From an uncultured Oceanobacter sp. (GTDB lineage Bacteria; Pseudomonadota; Gammaproteobacteria; Pseudomonadales; Oceanobacteraceae): a stretch of DNA of 64,000 bases. The stretch's first letter is position 1, and each line of letters opens with the position of its first letter. Below are positions 52,173 through 64,000 of this stretch, piece by piece. The notes under the pieces were generated by a model. It saw only the letters and a program-made list of their open reading frames with translations, was not told the DNA's origin and ran no database searches. The stretch is from contig CAJXTI010000011.1 of the NCBI GenBank assembly GCA_913061185.1, forward strand, positions 1 to 64,000. Reading direction: 5' to 3'. Both the position numbers and the translations under genes were made by a program.

Positions 52173-55010
52173 ATGCACGAGCAAACAATGGAGCAGCTAT
52201 GGAGCACCTCCCAGTTAGCGGGTGGTAACGTTGCTTACATAGAAGAGCTCTATGAAGCCTATCTTAAGGATCCTGGTGAGGTACCTGAAGAGTGGCGTAA
52301 TTATTTTGATCAACTCCCAAGAGCCGACGAAAGCGTCACCGTCGACACACCCCACAAACCGATCCGTGAGCAGTTTTTGCTCATTTCGAAAAATCAGCAT
52401 CGCAACCGCCCGGTATCTCAGGGCAGTGTCAGTACCGAGCACGAGCGCAAGCAGGTTCAGGTATTGCAGCTGATTAACGCCTATCGTGGTCGTGGTCACC
52501 AGCATGCTGCTCTGGATCCCCTGGGCCTGATGGAGCGTCAGAGCGTTCCTGACCTGGACTTACACTTCCATGGCTTGTCGAAGGCTGATCTGGATACCCG
52601 ATTCCAGTCTGGTTCCCTGTTTATTGGCCAGGACGAAGCAACGCTGAAAGAAATTGTTGATGCGCTTGAGGCTACCTATTGTGGCACCGTCGGTTCCGAA
52701 TTCATGCACATCGTCAATACCGCAGAGCAACGCTGGTTTCAGCAGCGTCTGGAAAGCGCACGCTCGCATCCCAAATACAGTAAAGAAGTCAAACTGCATT
52801 TGCTGGAGCGACTGACTGCGGCTGAAGGCCTGGAAAAATATCTGGGTTCCCGTTATCCAGGTGTTAAACGTTTTGGTCTTGAAGGTGGAGAGTCACTGAT
52901 TCCCTTGATGGATGAACTGATTCAGCGCTTTGGCTCTTATGGTGCCAAGGAAATTGTTATCGGCATGGCGCACCGTGGTCGTCTGAATACCCTGATCAAC
53001 ACCTTGGGTAAAAAGACGTCTGACCTGTTCAACGAATTTGAAGGCAAGTCTGAATACCAGTCCCATGGCGACGTCAAATACCACCAGGGTTTCTCTTCCA
53101 ACGTGATGACCTCTGGCGGTGAAGTACACCTGGCGCTGGCGTTTAACCCATCCCACCTGGAAATTGTATCTCCAGTGGTTGAGGGGTCGGTACGTGCTCG
53201 TCAGGATCGTCGTGGAGATACGGTGGGTGAACTGGTTGTTCCTATTTCAATGCATGGTGATGCCGCATTTGCGGGTCAGGGTGTTGTTATGGAAACCTTC
53301 CAGTTGTCCCAGACTCGGGCTTACAAGACTGGCGGTACCATTCATATCGTCATCAACAACCAGGTGGGCTTTACAACCTCCAAGCGCGAAGATGTTCGTT
53401 CTACTGAATACTGCACCGACGTTGCCAAGGTTATTGAAGCACCTATTCTGCATGTGAATGGTGATGATCCGGAAGCGGTCTTGTTTGCTGCCCAAATTGC
53501 TGCTGATTACCGCCGTGAATTCAAGAAAGACGTGGTTATTGACCTGGTTTGTTATCGTCGCCGTGGTCATAACGAAGCGGATGAGCCTTTCGGCACCCAG
53601 CCGATCATGTACGCACAGATCAAGAAGCAAAAAACCACCCGCGAATTGTACGCGGCGAAGTTGATTGCTGATGCAGTGATTAGCGCCGAAGGTGTGAAAG
53701 ATCTGGAAGAGGAATACCGCAAGGCGCTTGATGAAGGTCGCCATGTGGTCAAAAGCCTCGTCAAGGAGCCAAACAAGGAGTTGTTTGTCGATTGGACGCC
53801 ATATCTGGGTCATGAGTGGACTGCCGATGCCGACACTACCTTTGATCTCCAGGCATTGCAGGAGCTTTCCAACAAGTTGCTGGAAGTACCGGAAGGCTTT
53901 GCTGTTCAGCGTCAGGTTGGCAAGATTCTGGAAGATCGTGGTCGCATGGGGGCCGGTGCATCTCCGATTAACTGGGGTTACGCTGAAACCATGGCGTATG
54001 CAACCCTGTTGAAAGAAGGTTACCCGGTTCGTATCACCGGCCAGGATGTGGGTCGAGGCACGTTCTCCCACCGTCATGCTGTGTTGCATAACCAGAAAGA
54101 CGCCAGCCGTTACGTTCCTCTATGTCATGTCAGTGAGAATCAGCCAGCATTCGATCTCTATGATTCGTTGTTGTCTGAAGAAGCTGTACTGGCCTTTGAA
54201 TACGGTTATTCAACTACGACCCCTGGCGGTCTGGTCGTTTGGGAAGCTCAGTTTGGTGATTTCGCCAACGGCGCCCAGGTGGTATTTGACCAGTTTATTT
54301 CCAGCGGCGAACACAAGTGGGGCCGCCTGTGTGGTCTGACCATGCTGTTGCCACATGGATATGAAGGACAAGGCCCTGAGCACTCGTCAGCGCGGCTGGA
54401 ACGTTACCTGCAATTGTGTGCCGAGCATAACGTCCAGATCTGTGTACCTTCCACGCCAGCACAGGTTTACCACATGCTGCGTCGCCAGGTAATTCGTCCG
54501 GTGCGTAAACCGCTGGTGGTGATGTCTCCGAAGAGTCTGCTGCGCCATAAACTGGCAACCAGTACGTTGGAAGAACTGGCCGAAGGTCGTTTCCAAACGG
54601 TGATCAATGAGATTGACGAACTGGAAACACAGGCTGTACGTCGTGTGCTGCTGTGTTCAGGCAAGGTCTACTACGATTTGCTGGAACGTCGTCGTGCTGA
54701 AGAAATCAACGATATCGCGATCGTCCGTATTGAACAGCTGTATCCGTTCCCTCATGACGATCTGGAAGAAGTTCTGGCTCCGTATACCAATATGGAAGAG
54801 ATCTTCTGGGTCCAGGAAGAACCTAAAAACATGGGTGCCTGGTACAACAGCCAGCATTACATGCAACGTGCCATTAACAACCTGAAGCCGGGAATGACAC
54901 TGAACTACGCGGGACGTGCTGCATCTGCTTCACCAGCCGCTGGCTATATGGCGCTGCACCTTGCGCAGCTTGAACAATACATTAGTGAAGCTCTGGATCT
55001 TCAGGGCTAA
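52173..55010 (+). CDS. sucA: 2-oxoglutarate dehydrogenase E1 component SucA
   Basis: SucA (945 residues) is the thiamine-diphosphate decarboxylase of the 2-oxoglutarate dehydrogenase complex. The N-terminal docking segment contains [20 protein letters not shown]. The thiamine domain has [40 protein letters not shown] and [20 protein letters not shown]. The C-terminal domain has [20 protein letters not shown] and [20 protein letters not shown]. The start is the ATG at 52173; a second ATG at 52188 is possible. A 280-bp spacer with hairpins separates it from sdhB. Confidence 0.97.
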   Translation: MHEQTMEQLWSTSQLAGGNVAYIEELYEAYLKDPGEVPEEWRNYFDQLPRADESVTVDTPHKPIREQFLLISKNQHRNRPVSQGSVSTEHERKQVQVLQLINAYRGRGHQHAALDPLGLMERQSVPDLDLHFHGLSKADLDTRFQSGSLFIGQDEATLKEIVDALEATYCGTVGSEFMHIVNTAEQRWFQQRLESARSHPKYSKEVKLHLLERLTAAEGLEKYLGSRYPGVKRFGLEGGESLIPLMDELIQRFGSYGAKEIVIGMAHRGRLNTLINTLGKKTSDLFNEFEGKSEYQSHGDVKYHQGFSSNVMTSGGEVHLALAFNPSHLEIVSPVVEGSVRARQDRRGDTVGELVVPISMHGDAAFAGQGVVMETFQLSQTRAYKTGGTIHIVINNQVGFTTSKREDVRSTEYCTDVAKVIEAPILHVNGDDPEAVLFAAQIAADYRREFKKDVVIDLVCYRRRGHNEADEPFGTQPIMYAQIKKQKTTRELYAAKLIADAVISAEGVKDLEEEYRKALDEGRHVVKSLVKEPNKELFVDWTPYLGHEWTADADTTFDLQALQELSNKLLEVPEGFAVQRQVGKILEDRGRMGAGASPINWGYAETMAYATLLKEGYPVRITGQDVGRGTFSHRHAVLHNQKDASRYVPLCHVSENQPAFDLYDSLLSEEAVLAFEYGYSTTTPGGLVVWEAQFGDFANGAQVVFDQFISSGEHKWGRLCGLTMLLPHGYEGQGPEHSSARLERYLQLCAEHNVQICVPSTPAQVYHMLRRQVIRPVRKPLVVMSPKSLLRHKLATSTLEELAEGRFQTVINEIDELETQAVRRVLLCSGKVYYDLLERRRAEEINDIAIVRIEQLYPFPHDDLEEVLAPYTNMEEIFWVQEEPKNMGAWYNSQHYMQRAINNLKPGMTLNYAGRAASASPAAGYMALHLAQLEQYISEALDLQG

Positions 55011-55036
55011 TCGCAGGAATCCTTAAGGAAAAAATA

Positions 55037-56233
55037 ATGAGCATCGAAATCAAGGCACCCACTTTTCCTGAATCAGTTGCCGATGGCACGGTAGCAACCT
55101 GGCACAAACAGCCAGGCGAGGCTGTTGAGCGTGATGAGCTGCTGGTTGATATCGAGACCGATAAAGTGGTTCTGGAAGTCGTCGCTCCAGCGAATGGCAC
55201 ACTCAAGGAAGTCTTCAAGGGTGAAGGCGAAGTGGTACTGAGCGATGAAGTTCTGGCCATTTTTGTTGAAGGTGATGTTGCAGCAACGGCTCCTGCGGCA
55301 GCCGCGCCAGCGGAGACTGCACCTGCAGCCGCGACTGGTGATCTGATCATGAGCCCGGCGGCTCGCAAGATTGCAGAAGAAAACGGCGTGGCTGGTGCGG
55401 ATATCAAGGCGACGGGCAAAGATGGCCGTGTCACCAAGGAAGACGTTGTTAATCATCTGAAAACCGGTACTGCCAAGCCAGCGGCAGCCGCACCGGTTGC
55501 TGCAGCACCTGTTGCAGCACCTGTTGCGGGTGAGCGTATTGAGAAACGCGTTCCAATGACCCGTTTGCGTGCGACTATCGCCAAGCGTCTGGTTGAAGCG
55601 CAGCAAAATGCAGCCATGTTGACGACGTACAACGAAGTCAACATGAAGCCGGTGATGGAACTGCGCAAGATGTATAAAGACCAGTTCGAGAAAGTACACG
55701 GCCAGAAGCTTGGCTTTATGTCTTTCTTCGTCAAGGCTGCTACAGAAGCGCTGAAACGCTTCCCTGCTGTTAATGCGTCTCTTGATGGCAATGATATGGT
55801 TTATCACGGCTATCAGGATATCGGCGTAGCCGTATCAACAGAACGGGGCCTGGTTGTGCCTGTACTGCGTGATACTGACAGCATGGGTCTGGCAGAAATT
55901 GAGGGCACTATCGGTGACTTCGCCAAGCGTGGCCGTGACGGCAAACTGGGTATGGATGACATGCAGGGTGGTACCTTCACCATCACCAACGGTGGTGTGT
56001 TTGGTTCCCTGATGTCCACTCCGATCCTGAACCCGCCGCAAACTGCGATTATGGGTATGCACAAGATTCAGGATCGCCCGATGGCGGTTAATGGCCAGGT
56101 TGAAATCCTGCCAATGATGTATCTGGCGCTGTCTTATGACCACCGCATGATTGATGGCAAGGAAGCGGTTCAGTTCCTGGTAACCATCAAGAACCTGCTG
56201 GAAGACCCTGCACGTATGCTGCTGGACGTATAA
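55037..56233 (+). CDS. sucB: dihydrolipoyl succinyltransferase E2 component SucB
   Basis: SucB (398 residues) forms the core of the 2-oxoglutarate dehydrogenase complex. In order: a lipoyl domain (1-77, Lys of [12 protein letters not shown]), an Ala/Pro-rich linker, a peripheral-subunit-binding domain (about 103-140, [20 protein letters not shown]), a second Ala-rich linker, and the catalytic domain (about 170-398) with the active His-Asp in [19 protein letters not shown] upstream of the ATG fits. It follows sucA by 26 bp. Confidence 0.97.
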   Translation: MSIEIKAPTFPESVADGTVATWHKQPGEAVERDELLVDIETDKVVLEVVAPANGTLKEVFKGEGEVVLSDEVLAIFVEGDVAATAPAAAAPAETAPAAATGDLIMSPAARKIAEENGVAGADIKATGKDGRVTKEDVVNHLKTGTAKPAAAAPVAAAPVAAPVAGERIEKRVPMTRLRATIAKRLVEAQQNAAMLTTYNEVNMKPVMELRKMYKDQFEKVHGQKLGFMSFFVKAATEALKRFPAVNASLDGNDMVYHGYQDIGVAVSTERGLVVPVLRDTDSMGLAEIEGTIGDFAKRGRDGKLGMDDMQGGTFTITNGGVFGSLMSTPILNPPQTAIMGMHKIQDRPMAVNGQVEILPMMYLALSYDHRMIDGKEAVQFLVTIKNLLEDPARMLLDV

Positions 56234-56245
56234 TCGACAAATTAA

Positions 56246-57694
<1,449 letters not shown>

Positions 57695-57711
57695 TCCCGA
57701 TGTAAAACATT

Positions 57712-57732
57712 GGCCCGGTTATCCGGGCCTTT
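57712..57732 (+). terminator. hairpin after lpdA
   Basis: GGCCCGG (57712-57718), loop TTAT, CCGGGCC (57723-57729), then TTTGCTT. The short T-run suggests partial termination before sucC. Confidence 0.55.
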
Positions 57733-57839
57733 GCTTATATTGCTGAACACTCGGCACTCCGTGCGCCACACAATGGCTGTTCAGTTAACACAGGCTGTCG
57801 GGCAACCCCCGACAAAGTAAAAGAAACAGGACGAAAGCG

Positions 57840-59006
57840 ATGAACCTTCACGAATATCAGGGTAAACAGCTTTTTGCTCAGTACGGTCTGCCAGTTTCAA
57901 AAGGTGTGGCAGCCAAAACAGCAGAAGAAGCAGCAGCTGCAGCTGACGAAATCGGTGGCGACCGTTGGGTAGTCAAAGCACAGGTCCACGCTGGTGGTCG
58001 CGGTAAGGCTGGTGGTGTGAAACTGGTTTCTTCCAAAGAAGAAATCAAAGCGTTTGCTGACCAGTGGCTGGGTAAAAACCTGGTGACTTACCAGACAGAC
58101 GAAAATGGTCAGCCGGTTAGCTGCATTCTGGTTGAAACCTGTACCGATATTGCTCAGGAGCTGTATCTGGGAGCGGTTGTTGACCGTTCAACCCGCCGCA
58201 TTGTTTTCATGGCATCGACCGAAGGTGGTGTGGAAATCGAGAAGGTTGCAGAAGAAACGCCAGAAAAGATCCTGAAAGCAACGATTGATCCTCTCGTTGG
58301 TGCACAGCCATACCAGGGCCGTGAGCTGGCGTTCAAACTGGGCCTGCAAGGCGACCAGATCAAGCAGTTCACCAAGATCTTCCTGGGTCTGGCGCAGCTG
58401 TTTGCTGACAAAGATCTGGCACTGCTGGAAGTGAACCCGCTGGTTATCACTTCTGAAGGCAATCTGCACTGTCTGGATGCCAAGCTGAACATCGACAGCA
58501 ACGCGGTATACCGTCACAAGGATCTGCAGGAAATGCACGATCCGTCCCAGGAAGATGAGCGCGAAGCGCACGCTGCCAAGTGGGAACTGAACTACGTCGC
58601 CCTGGATGGTGACATCGGTTGTATGGTTAACGGCGCTGGCCTGGCCATGGGTACCATGGACATCGTCAAACTGCACGGCGGCAACCCTGCCAACTTCCTG
58701 GACGTGGGCGGCGGTGCTACCAAGGAACGTGTTGTTGAAGCGTTCAAGATCATCTTGTCTGATGATTCCGTTAAAGCGGTATTCATCAACATCTTCGGCG
58801 GTATTGTGCGTTGTGACATGATTGCTGAAGGCGTTATCGGTGCAGTCAAGGAAGTCGGCGTGAAAGTACCTGTCGTTGTGCGTCTGCAAGGTAACAATGC
58901 AGAGCTGGGTACCAAGGTTCTGTCTGAAAGTGGCCTGAACATTATTGCTGACACCGATCTGACTGGCGCAGCACAGAAAGTTGTTGCCGCAGCAGCTGGC
59001 AAATAA
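57840..59006 (+). CDS. sucC: succinyl-CoA synthetase beta subunit SucC
   Basis: SucC (388 residues) is the ATP-grasp subunit that binds nucleotide and succinate. [20 protein letters not shown] is the canonical opening; [20 protein letters not shown] forms the nucleotide site, and [20 protein letters not shown] with [20 protein letters not shown] and [19 protein letters not shown] belong to the C-terminal domain. It is preceded by 145 bp of intergenic DNA after lpdA and followed 9 bp later by sucD. Confidence 0.97.
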   Translation: MNLHEYQGKQLFAQYGLPVSKGVAAKTAEEAAAAADEIGGDRWVVKAQVHAGGRGKAGGVKLVSSKEEIKAFADQWLGKNLVTYQTDENGQPVSCILVETCTDIAQELYLGAVVDRSTRRIVFMASTEGGVEIEKVAEETPEKILKATIDPLVGAQPYQGRELAFKLGLQGDQIKQFTKIFLGLAQLFADKDLALLEVNPLVITSEGNLHCLDAKLNIDSNAVYRHKDLQEMHDPSQEDEREAHAAKWELNYVALDGDIGCMVNGAGLAMGTMDIVKLHGGNPANFLDVGGGATKERVVEAFKIILSDDSVKAVFINIFGGIVRCDMIAEGVIGAVKEVGVKVPVVVRLQGNNAELGTKVLSESGLNIIADTDLTGAAQKVVAAAAGK

Positions 59007-59015
59007 GGGGTAATC

Positions 59016-59888
59016 ATGAGCGTTTTAATCAACAAAGATACTAAAGTTATTTGTCAGGGTTTTACGGGTGCTCAAGGTACCTTTCACTCTGAACAGGCAA
59101 TTGCATACGGCACCAAGATGGTCGGTGGTGTTACTCCAGGCAAGGGTGGTCAGACTCACCTGGGCCTGCCGGTATTCAACACGGTTGCTGAAGCGGTTGA
59201 AACGACGGGTGCAGAAGCCTCTGTTATCTACGTTCCAGCACCTTTCTGTAAGGATTCGATCCTGGAAGCCGCTAACGCTGGCATCAAGCTGATCGTATGT
59301 ATCACCGAAGGCATTCCTACCCTGGACATGCTGGATGCCAAAGTTAAGTGTGACGAGCTGGGCGTTCGCCTGATCGGCCCTAACTGCCCAGGTGTGATCA
59401 CTCCTGGAGAGTGCAAGATCGGCATCATGCCAGGTCACATCCACCTGCCAGGTAAAGTCGGCATCGTTTCTCGTTCAGGCACCCTGACGTACGAAGCGGT
59501 CAAGCAGACGACAGACTACGGTTTCGGCCAGTCTACCTGTGTTGGTATTGGTGGTGACCCAATTCCGGGTACCAACTTCATCGACGTACTGGAATTGTTC
59601 CAGAACGATCCACAGACTGAAGCCATCGTGATGATTGGTGAGATCGGTGGTACTGCTGAAGAAGAAGCCGCAGCCTACATCAAGGCTAACGTTACCAAGC
59701 CGGTAGTGTCCTACATCGCGGGTGTTACTGCTCCTGCAGGCAAGCGTATGGGTCACGCTGGTGCGATCATCTCTGGCGGTAAAGGTACTGCAGATGAGAA
59801 GTTCGCAGCGTTGCAAGACGCTGGTGTAACCACCGTTCGCAGCCTGGCTGATATCGGTAAAGCACTGAAGGAAAAGACTGGCTGGTAA
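59016..59888 (+). CDS. sucD: succinyl-CoA synthetase alpha subunit SucD
   Basis: SucD (290 residues) binds CoA and carries the phosphohistidine. [20 protein letters not shown] forms the CoA site; the phosphorylated His is in [40 protein letters not shown] and [20 protein letters not shown] are conserved. GGGG precedes the ATG by a few bases. It ends the TCA run and is followed by a strong terminator. Confidence 0.97.
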   Translation: MSVLINKDTKVICQGFTGAQGTFHSEQAIAYGTKMVGGVTPGKGGQTHLGLPVFNTVAEAVETTGAEASVIYVPAPFCKDSILEAANAGIKLIVCITEGIPTLDMLDAKVKCDELGVRLIGPNCPGVITPGECKIGIMPGHIHLPGKVGIVSRSGTLTYEAVKQTTDYGFGQSTCVGIGGDPIPGTNFIDVLELFQNDPQTEAIVMIGEIGGTAEEEAAAYIKANVTKPVVSYIAGVTAPAGKRMGHAGAIISGGKGTADEKFAALQDAGVTTVRSLADIGKALKEKTGW

Positions 59889-59910
59889 GTTGTTACCTCC
59901 GGTTTCCTGA

Positions 59911-59936
59911 AAAACCCGCTTCGGCGGGTTTTTTTT
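59911..59936 (+). terminator. terminator after sucD
   Basis: AAAACCCGC (59911-59919), loop TTCG, GCGGG (59924-59928) and eight T residues: a classic rho-independent terminator with a UUCG tetraloop. Confidence 0.95.
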
Positions 59937-60003
59937 GGCCTGCTGTTCGCAGCAGCTAGTGTGCAAAGATACTCTTGAAAAAATCTAACGGTCGTAAGAT
60001 ATA

Positions 60004-60028
60004 GACCAAGGTGTGATCCCCCTTGGTC
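60004..60028. repeat. inverted repeat upstream of the acyl-CoA synthetase gene
   Basis: GACCAAGG (60004-60011) and CCTTGGTC (60021-60028) are perfect 8-bp arms around a 9-nt loop, 60 bp before the chosen start. Just upstream are TTGAAA (59975-59980) and the TATAGA-like -10 at 60000-60005, so the repeat may be an operator over the start of transcription. Confidence 0.45.
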
Positions 60029-60088
60029 GAATAGCTGGATGAATACGTCATGGCCTATCGTATCCCGACAGTCAAGTGGGGAAGGCTT

Positions 60089-61978
60089 ATGACATACCAA
60101 CAACAATATAAAAAATCCATCAATGACCCTGAAGGTTTTTGGGCGGAACAGGCTGGCAGAATTCAGTGGTTCAAGGTGCCAGACGTTACCCTGAGTAAAG
60201 ACGAGCATGGCGTCGACCGCTGGTTCGCTGATGGTGAACTGAATACGGCCTATCTGGCACTCGACTATCACGTGTTGCAAGGGCGTGGAGATCAGCTGGC
60301 ACTGATCTACGATTCTCCTGTCACCAATACCAAACGTTCTTATACCTATAAAGAACTGACAGCAGCGGTTGCCCGGTTTGCTGGTGTCCTGAAGGCTCAG
60401 GGCGTTGAGAAAGGCGACCGGGTTGTTATCTATATGCCGATGGTGCCGGAAGCCGCGATTGCCATGCTGGCGTGTGCACGTTTGGGAGCCGTTCACTCGG
60501 TCGTGTTTGGTGGTTTTGCTGCCAGTGAGCTGGCTATGCGTATCGACGATGCGGCACCCAAGGTTCTGGTGTCAGCGTCGTGCGGTATTGAGGTCAACAA
60601 AATCATTGAGTACAAGCCTATTCTCGATGCGGCTATCGACATTGCGGCTCACAAGCCGTCACGTTGCATTGTGCTACAGCGTGATTTGTGTCGCTGTGAA
60701 TTGAATGATCGCTACGATCTCGATTGGGAGATCGGGATGGCAGCCGCCGAGCCTGCAGATTGCACGCCGGTACTGGCGACAGATCCTTTGTATGTGCTGT
60801 ATACCTCTGGCACAACCGGTAAACCCAAAGGGGTGGTTCGCGACAACGGTGGCCACGCCGTGGCGATGAAATACAGCATGGACGTGGTATATGACATGCA
60901 AATTGGTGATGTCTTCTGGGCTGCCTCGGATGTTGGCTGGGTGGTTGGGCATTCGTATATCGTCTATGCCCCGTTGCTGGCAGGATGCACCACCGTATTT
61001 TACGAAGGCAAGCCGGTACGTACGCCGGATGCCGGAGCTTTCTGGCGTGTGTGTGAGGAGTATGGCGTCAAAGGTCTGTTCGCAGCCCCGACAGCGTTTC
61101 GTGCTGTGCGGAAGGAAGATCCCGACTGTTTGCTGGCACAGCAATATGACCTCAGTAAACTGAAGACCATTTTTATGGCTGGCGAACGCTTGGATCCGCC
61201 GACTTATGACTGGGTGCTGGAACACATTCAGCGACCGATTGTGGATCATTGGTGGCAAACCGAAACCGGCTGGGCCATTGCCGGGAATCATATGGGGCTG
61301 GAACCGGCCAAAGTAAAAGCTGGCTCTGTTACCCGTCCTTCGCCTGGCTACAACGTGCAAATCCTGGATTCTCACGGCAAAGCGGTTGCCGCCAATGAAC
61401 AGGGCAGTATTGCAATCAAGTTGCCATTGCCACCCGGATGTTTGCCCACCATCTGGGGCAACCATGATCGTTTTGTGGCAGGTTATCTGCGCACCTTTGA
61501 CGGTTATTATATTACCGGCGACGGCGGTTATCTGGACGATGATAACTATCTGTTTGTTCTCGGTCGTACCGACGACATTATTAACGTTGCCGGTCACCGT
61601 CTTTCTACCGGCGAAATGGAGGAAGTGGTGGCGGGGCATTCGGCTGTCGCCGAGTGTGCCGTCATTGGTCAGGCCAGCGATCTGAAAGGTGAGGAGCCTC
61701 TGGGTCTTATCCTGCTTAAAGATGGCATCGATATTGACGAAGAGGAATTGCAGCGAGAGCTGGTCAAACGCGTACGTGACCAGATTGGTGCTGTTGCCAG
61801 CTTCAAGCATGCGGTGGTGGTGCAGCGCCTGCCAAAAACCCGTTCAGGCAAGATTCTGCGCAAGATTCTGCGTAATATTGCCAATAACGAAGAATATACT
61901 GCGCCATCGACGATTGATGATCCTTCGTGCCTGGCTGAAATTGAAACCACTCTGAAAGAAAAGGGCGTCAGAAAATAA
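60089..61978 (+). CDS. prpE: propionyl-CoA synthetase-like acyl-CoA synthetase (PrpE)
   Basis: A 629-residue AMP-forming acyl-CoA synthetase of the PrpE/ACSS3 branch. Key motifs are YTSGTTGKPKGVVRDNGGHA (P-loop followed by the PrpE-typical RDNGGH), ASDVGWVVGHSYIVYAPLL, WWQTETGWAI and the C-terminal Lys in KTRSGKILRKILRNI that acts in adenylation and is often acetylated. The RDNGGH segment favours propionate over acetate, but substrate choice is inferred. GGGGAAGG before the ATG at 60089 supports this start; the in-frame ATG at 60050 would add 13 residues. It lies 200 bp after sucD behind a terminator, so it is independently transcribed. Confidence 0.88.
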   Translation: MTYQQQYKKSINDPEGFWAEQAGRIQWFKVPDVTLSKDEHGVDRWFADGELNTAYLALDYHVLQGRGDQLALIYDSPVTNTKRSYTYKELTAAVARFAGVLKAQGVEKGDRVVIYMPMVPEAAIAMLACARLGAVHSVVFGGFAASELAMRIDDAAPKVLVSASCGIEVNKIIEYKPILDAAIDIAAHKPSRCIVLQRDLCRCELNDRYDLDWEIGMAAAEPADCTPVLATDPLYVLYTSGTTGKPKGVVRDNGGHAVAMKYSMDVVYDMQIGDVFWAASDVGWVVGHSYIVYAPLLAGCTTVFYEGKPVRTPDAGAFWRVCEEYGVKGLFAAPTAFRAVRKEDPDCLLAQQYDLSKLKTIFMAGERLDPPTYDWVLEHIQRPIVDHWWQTETGWAIAGNHMGLEPAKVKAGSVTRPSPGYNVQILDSHGKAVAANEQGSIAIKLPLPPGCLPTIWGNHDRFVAGYLRTFDGYYITGDGGYLDDDNYLFVLGRTDDIINVAGHRLSTGEMEEVVAGHSAVAECAVIGQASDLKGEEPLGLILLKDGIDIDEEELQRELVKRVRDQIGAVASFKHAVVVQRLPKTRSGKILRKILRNIANNEEYTAPSTIDDPSCLAEIETTLKEKGVRK

Positions 61979-62042
61979 AAGCCGGGAACTTAATCCGGGA
62001 AGTGAGTCATACCATTGTGGCCGGGCTGGCACTCAGTCCGGT

Positions 62043-62079
62043 CACATCCGGTAGTGGCGTTATTCTGTTACCGGATGTG
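62043..62079. repeat. 11-bp inverted repeat downstream of prpE
   Basis: CACATCCGGTA (62043-62053) and TACCGGATGTG (62069-62079) form a perfect 11-bp stem with a 15-nt loop, located between prpE and its terminator. No T-run follows. It may stabilise the 3' end of the transcript. Confidence 0.7.
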
Positions 62080-62105
62080 CTCTCTCACTCTCTGTCCTGA
62101 ATTTT

Positions 62106-62137
62106 ACCGGGCCTTTTCTTTTGGCCCGGTTTTTTTT
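62106..62137. terminator. terminator of prpE, near the uspA stop
   Basis: ACCGGGCC (62106-62113), a 9-nt T-rich loop, GGCCCGGT (62123-62130), then seven more T residues. It lies 21 bp before the stop of the minus-strand universal stress gene. Confidence 0.88.
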
Positions 62138-62158
62138 GCTTGATTTTTACTTGCAGGG

Positions 62159-63085
62159 CTATTCTGCTTCAGGCAGAACACCATCCTGCGGTTTGATCAC
62201 TATCACATCGCAAGGCACTTTGTCGACCAGCTGCTCGGCGGTGTTGCCAATCAATACACCGGCAATGCCACTGCGGCCGACTGAGCCAACTACCAGTACG
62301 TCAGCGGCCACAGCAGTTGCTGTCTCGGCAACGACGGTATCGGTTTCCCCTTCGGCAATATGAACGTGATCCTCGTGAATGTTGTATTTCTTGGCCAATT
62401 GCTCGCAGGCATCCTGATGCTGTTCAGTGATATAGGCCTGAATATCGTCCGGCGCAGTGACTTCAGGAACCATGGCAAAGGCAATGGCAACCTGAGGAAA
62501 GGCATTAACCATATGCAGATCGGTATCAAAATGATCGGCCAGATGTTCTGCAAACGAGAGAATGTTGTCGTTAATAAGCTGGTGGCCGTCATCAACTGAC
62601 GTCGCATCAATGGCGGCCAGTATACGATTGTGTTGCCAGGCGGCGGGGGATTTCACCAGCAGTACGGGAGCCGGACAATGGCGCATCAGGTTCCAGTCGG
62701 TATGGGTGAACAGGCGATCGATCAGGCTATGAGGGTGAGTCCCCTTGATAACCAGATCGTAATCTGTCGCTCGCATGGATTCGATAACGGCTTCATGCAG
62801 ATGCTTCTGCCAGTGGACTTCCGTACGCACCGTGATGCCACGTTCCTGTACTTCCGGTACAAAGCTTTCAATCCAGCGCTCCGTTGAATCAATACGTGCG
62901 CGGCGAATTTGCTGCTTGGTGGTTTCTTCCAGAGAAGAACTGTCACCACAGTAAGGTTCGTAAACCGACGTCAGCAGACTGACATCGGCCTTGAGTACCC
63001 CCGCAAGCCAGAGCGCCTTGTCGAGTGCTATTTGCTCAGGGTGTTCAGCGTCGAGCACGACCAGCAAATGGTTGATATCCAGCAT
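62159..63085 (-). CDS. tandem universal stress protein (UspE-like)
   Basis: A 308-residue protein made of two universal stress protein (UspA) domains, about 1-145 and 150-305. The second domain ends with the nucleotide-binding-type sequence DVLVVGSVGRSGIAGVLIGN then TAEQLVDKVPCDVIVIKP; the first has DLVIKGTHPHSLIDRLFTHT. This matches UspE, induced in stress and stationary phase. The ATG at 63085 with GGGAGAAG upstream is preferred to 63115. Confidence 0.9.
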   Translation of the reverse strand: MLDINHLLVVLDAEHPEQIALDKALWLAGVLKADVSLLTSVYEPYCGDSSSLEETTKQQIRRARIDSTERWIESFVPEVQERGITVRTEVHWQKHLHEAVIESMRATDYDLVIKGTHPHSLIDRLFTHTDWNLMRHCPAPVLLVKSPAAWQHNRILAAIDATSVDDGHQLINDNILSFAEHLADHFDTDLHMVNAFPQVAIAFAMVPEVTAPDDIQAYITEQHQDACEQLAKKYNIHEDHVHIAEGETDTVVAETATAVAADVLVVGSVGRSGIAGVLIGNTAEQLVDKVPCDVIVIKPQDGVLPEAE

Positions 63086-63125
63086 AACGGCTTCTCCCGT
63101 GTTATTGATGTACAAGGGGGTAATG

Positions 63126-63154
63126 ATAATACGTTGACCGGTTTGCGGGTTGAA
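63126..63154 (-). promoter_or_regulatory. candidate promoter for the universal stress gene
   Basis: On the minus strand TTCAAC (63154-63149), a 17-bp spacer and TATTAT (63131-63126, five of six of the -10). It lies 41 bp upstream of the ATG, within the 113-bp gap after the LysR gene. Confidence 0.45.
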
Positions 63155-63198
63155 TCCAGATCCACTTCCCGTTGGTATTGACCGTCAACATCCCCAGC

Positions 63199-64000
63199 TT
63201 ACGCTTCACCTTCTGTTGCCACTATGTCATGGATCAAGTTGGTCGGTTCGGTGGCTGAATCGCTTAGCAGTGCAATAAATGCGCTGGCGGCATTGGTGAG
63301 GGTACGGTTTGCCAGATGAATAACACCCAGCGGCCGAATCATTGGAGCGCCAGGCCAGGGCAATACAAACAATTGATCGTCTGTCATGCTGGATGGCAGT
63401 ACCGACCAGCCAAGGCCAACGCTGACCATCATCTTGATGGTTTCCAGATAGTTGGTCGGCATATGGGTTTCCAGCGTCAGACCGGCATCTCGAAAAGCCG
63501 CGTCGACAACCCGGTAAGTGATGGTATCCGGTTCTGGCAAAATAGCGACATTTTCAGCCAGACTGAAGAGGCTTATTTGTTGTTGGCAAGCAAGTGGGTG
63601 GCCAGGAGCACAAACACAGACCATGTCATCCTGCCAGAGCGGGATCGCTGTAACCCGATCCGGTTGCCGTTCATCCAGCGTTGTCAGCGCCAATTCGACC
63701 CGGCGTTGCTCGACGGCCTGATAAGCATCTTCAGAACCCAGGAAACGAATGTCCAGTCGTACCGCAGGGTATTGGCGGACAAAGGATTTCAGAAAAGGCG
63801 GGATTCGATGCAAGCCAATATGGTGGCTGGTAGCGATGCTGAGAGTGCCTTCAACGGAGCCTGCCAGATTATTGATCTGAATCTGGGTGTCATTCATCAG
63901 CTCAAGGATTTCACGTGCTTTTGGAAGTAATCGTTGGCCTGATTCGGTCAGACTGATGGAACGGTTGTGGCGTTCAAACAAGGGGCTGTCGAGCTGCTGT
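63199..64000 (-). CDS. LysR-family transcriptional regulator, N-terminus cut by window edge
   Basis: The frame is open to the window end at 64000, continuing upstream as QQLDSPLFERHNRSISLTES and GQRLLPKAREILELM. This is the end of the winged helix-turn-helix and linker helix of a LysR-type regulator; the DNA-contacting helix itself is outside the window. The effector-binding domain (PBP2 fold) is complete: GTLSIATSHHIGLHRIPPFL, ELALTTLDERQPDRV and GLGWSVLPSSM. The inducer and target are unknown. The gene transcribed next to it on the same strand is the universal stress gene; a divergent target would lie beyond the window. Confidence 0.88.
   Translation of the reverse strand, partial: QQLDSPLFERHNRSISLTESGQRLLPKAREILELMNDTQIQINNLAGSVEGTLSIATSHHIGLHRIPPFLKSFVRQYPAVRLDIRFLGSEDAYQAVEQRRVELALTTLDERQPDRVTAIPLWQDDMVCVCAPGHPLACQQQISLFSLAENVAILPEPDTITYRVVDAAFRDAGLTLETHMPTNYLETIKMMVSVGLGWSVLPSSMTDDQLFVLPWPGAPMIRPLGVIHLANRTLTNAASAFIALLSDSATEPTNLIHDIVATEGEA

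Overview
The window looks like a chromosomal segment of a flagellated, chemotactic, aerobic gammaproteobacterium. It has a polar-type flg cluster, CheV, RecBCD, a FabB-type synthase, WaaC, and a TCA cluster in pseudomonad order (gltA facing sdhCDAB-sucAB-lpd-sucCD). The gene content, plus a giant fused biotin-dependent carboxylase, fits a marine Oceanospirillales-like lineage, but that placement is inference from gene content only. No rRNA, tRNA or CRISPR array was seen.

Left part (1-8,070): the 5' end of an IS4-type transposase is cut by the window edge. Next come a carboxymuconolactone-decarboxylase-family gene and flgJ-flgK-flgL, which form the tail of a flagellar operon detached from flgI. 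An MscS channel and a DUF805 membrane protein follow, closed by a perfect bidirectional terminator.

8,083-15,350: a Na/Pi cotransporter with a Pho box and a small coiled-coil partner (minus strand); a MoxR-type AAA+ ATPase with a VWA partner; TrhO; a YehS-like DUF1456 protein; a YciA thioesterase; and a 2H phosphoesterase-like protein.

15,534-29,730: recC-recB-recD with ATGA-type overlaps (recC carries an in-frame minisatellite), a 998-residue DUF748/AsmA-like envelope protein behind three 12-bp repeats, and a two-gene Roadblock/LC7 plus winged-helix-like module ended by a strong terminator.

29,797-46,900: on the minus strand, a 1629-residue protein joining two carboxyltransferase halves, biotin carboxylase and a biotinyl domain, preceded by FabB. 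Then a lipid-linked glycan cluster (PAP2 phosphatase, ArnT/PMT-like transferase, GT2, UPF0104 protein) diverges from WaaC. A signalling group follows: an EAL-HDOD protein, CheV and a possible CheZ-like protein, with a MOSC protein among them. Last is a 3-hydroxyisobutyrate-dehydrogenase-like enzyme.

47,039-64,000: citrate synthase faces the succinate dehydrogenase, 2-oxoglutarate dehydrogenase and succinyl-CoA synthetase genes across a 360-bp region with good sigma70 promoters on both sides. Downstream are a propionyl-CoA synthetase-like enzyme, a tandem universal stress protein and a LysR regulator cut by the window edge. Together these genes run the lower TCA cycle from citrate formation to succinate oxidation and feed acyl-CoA into it.
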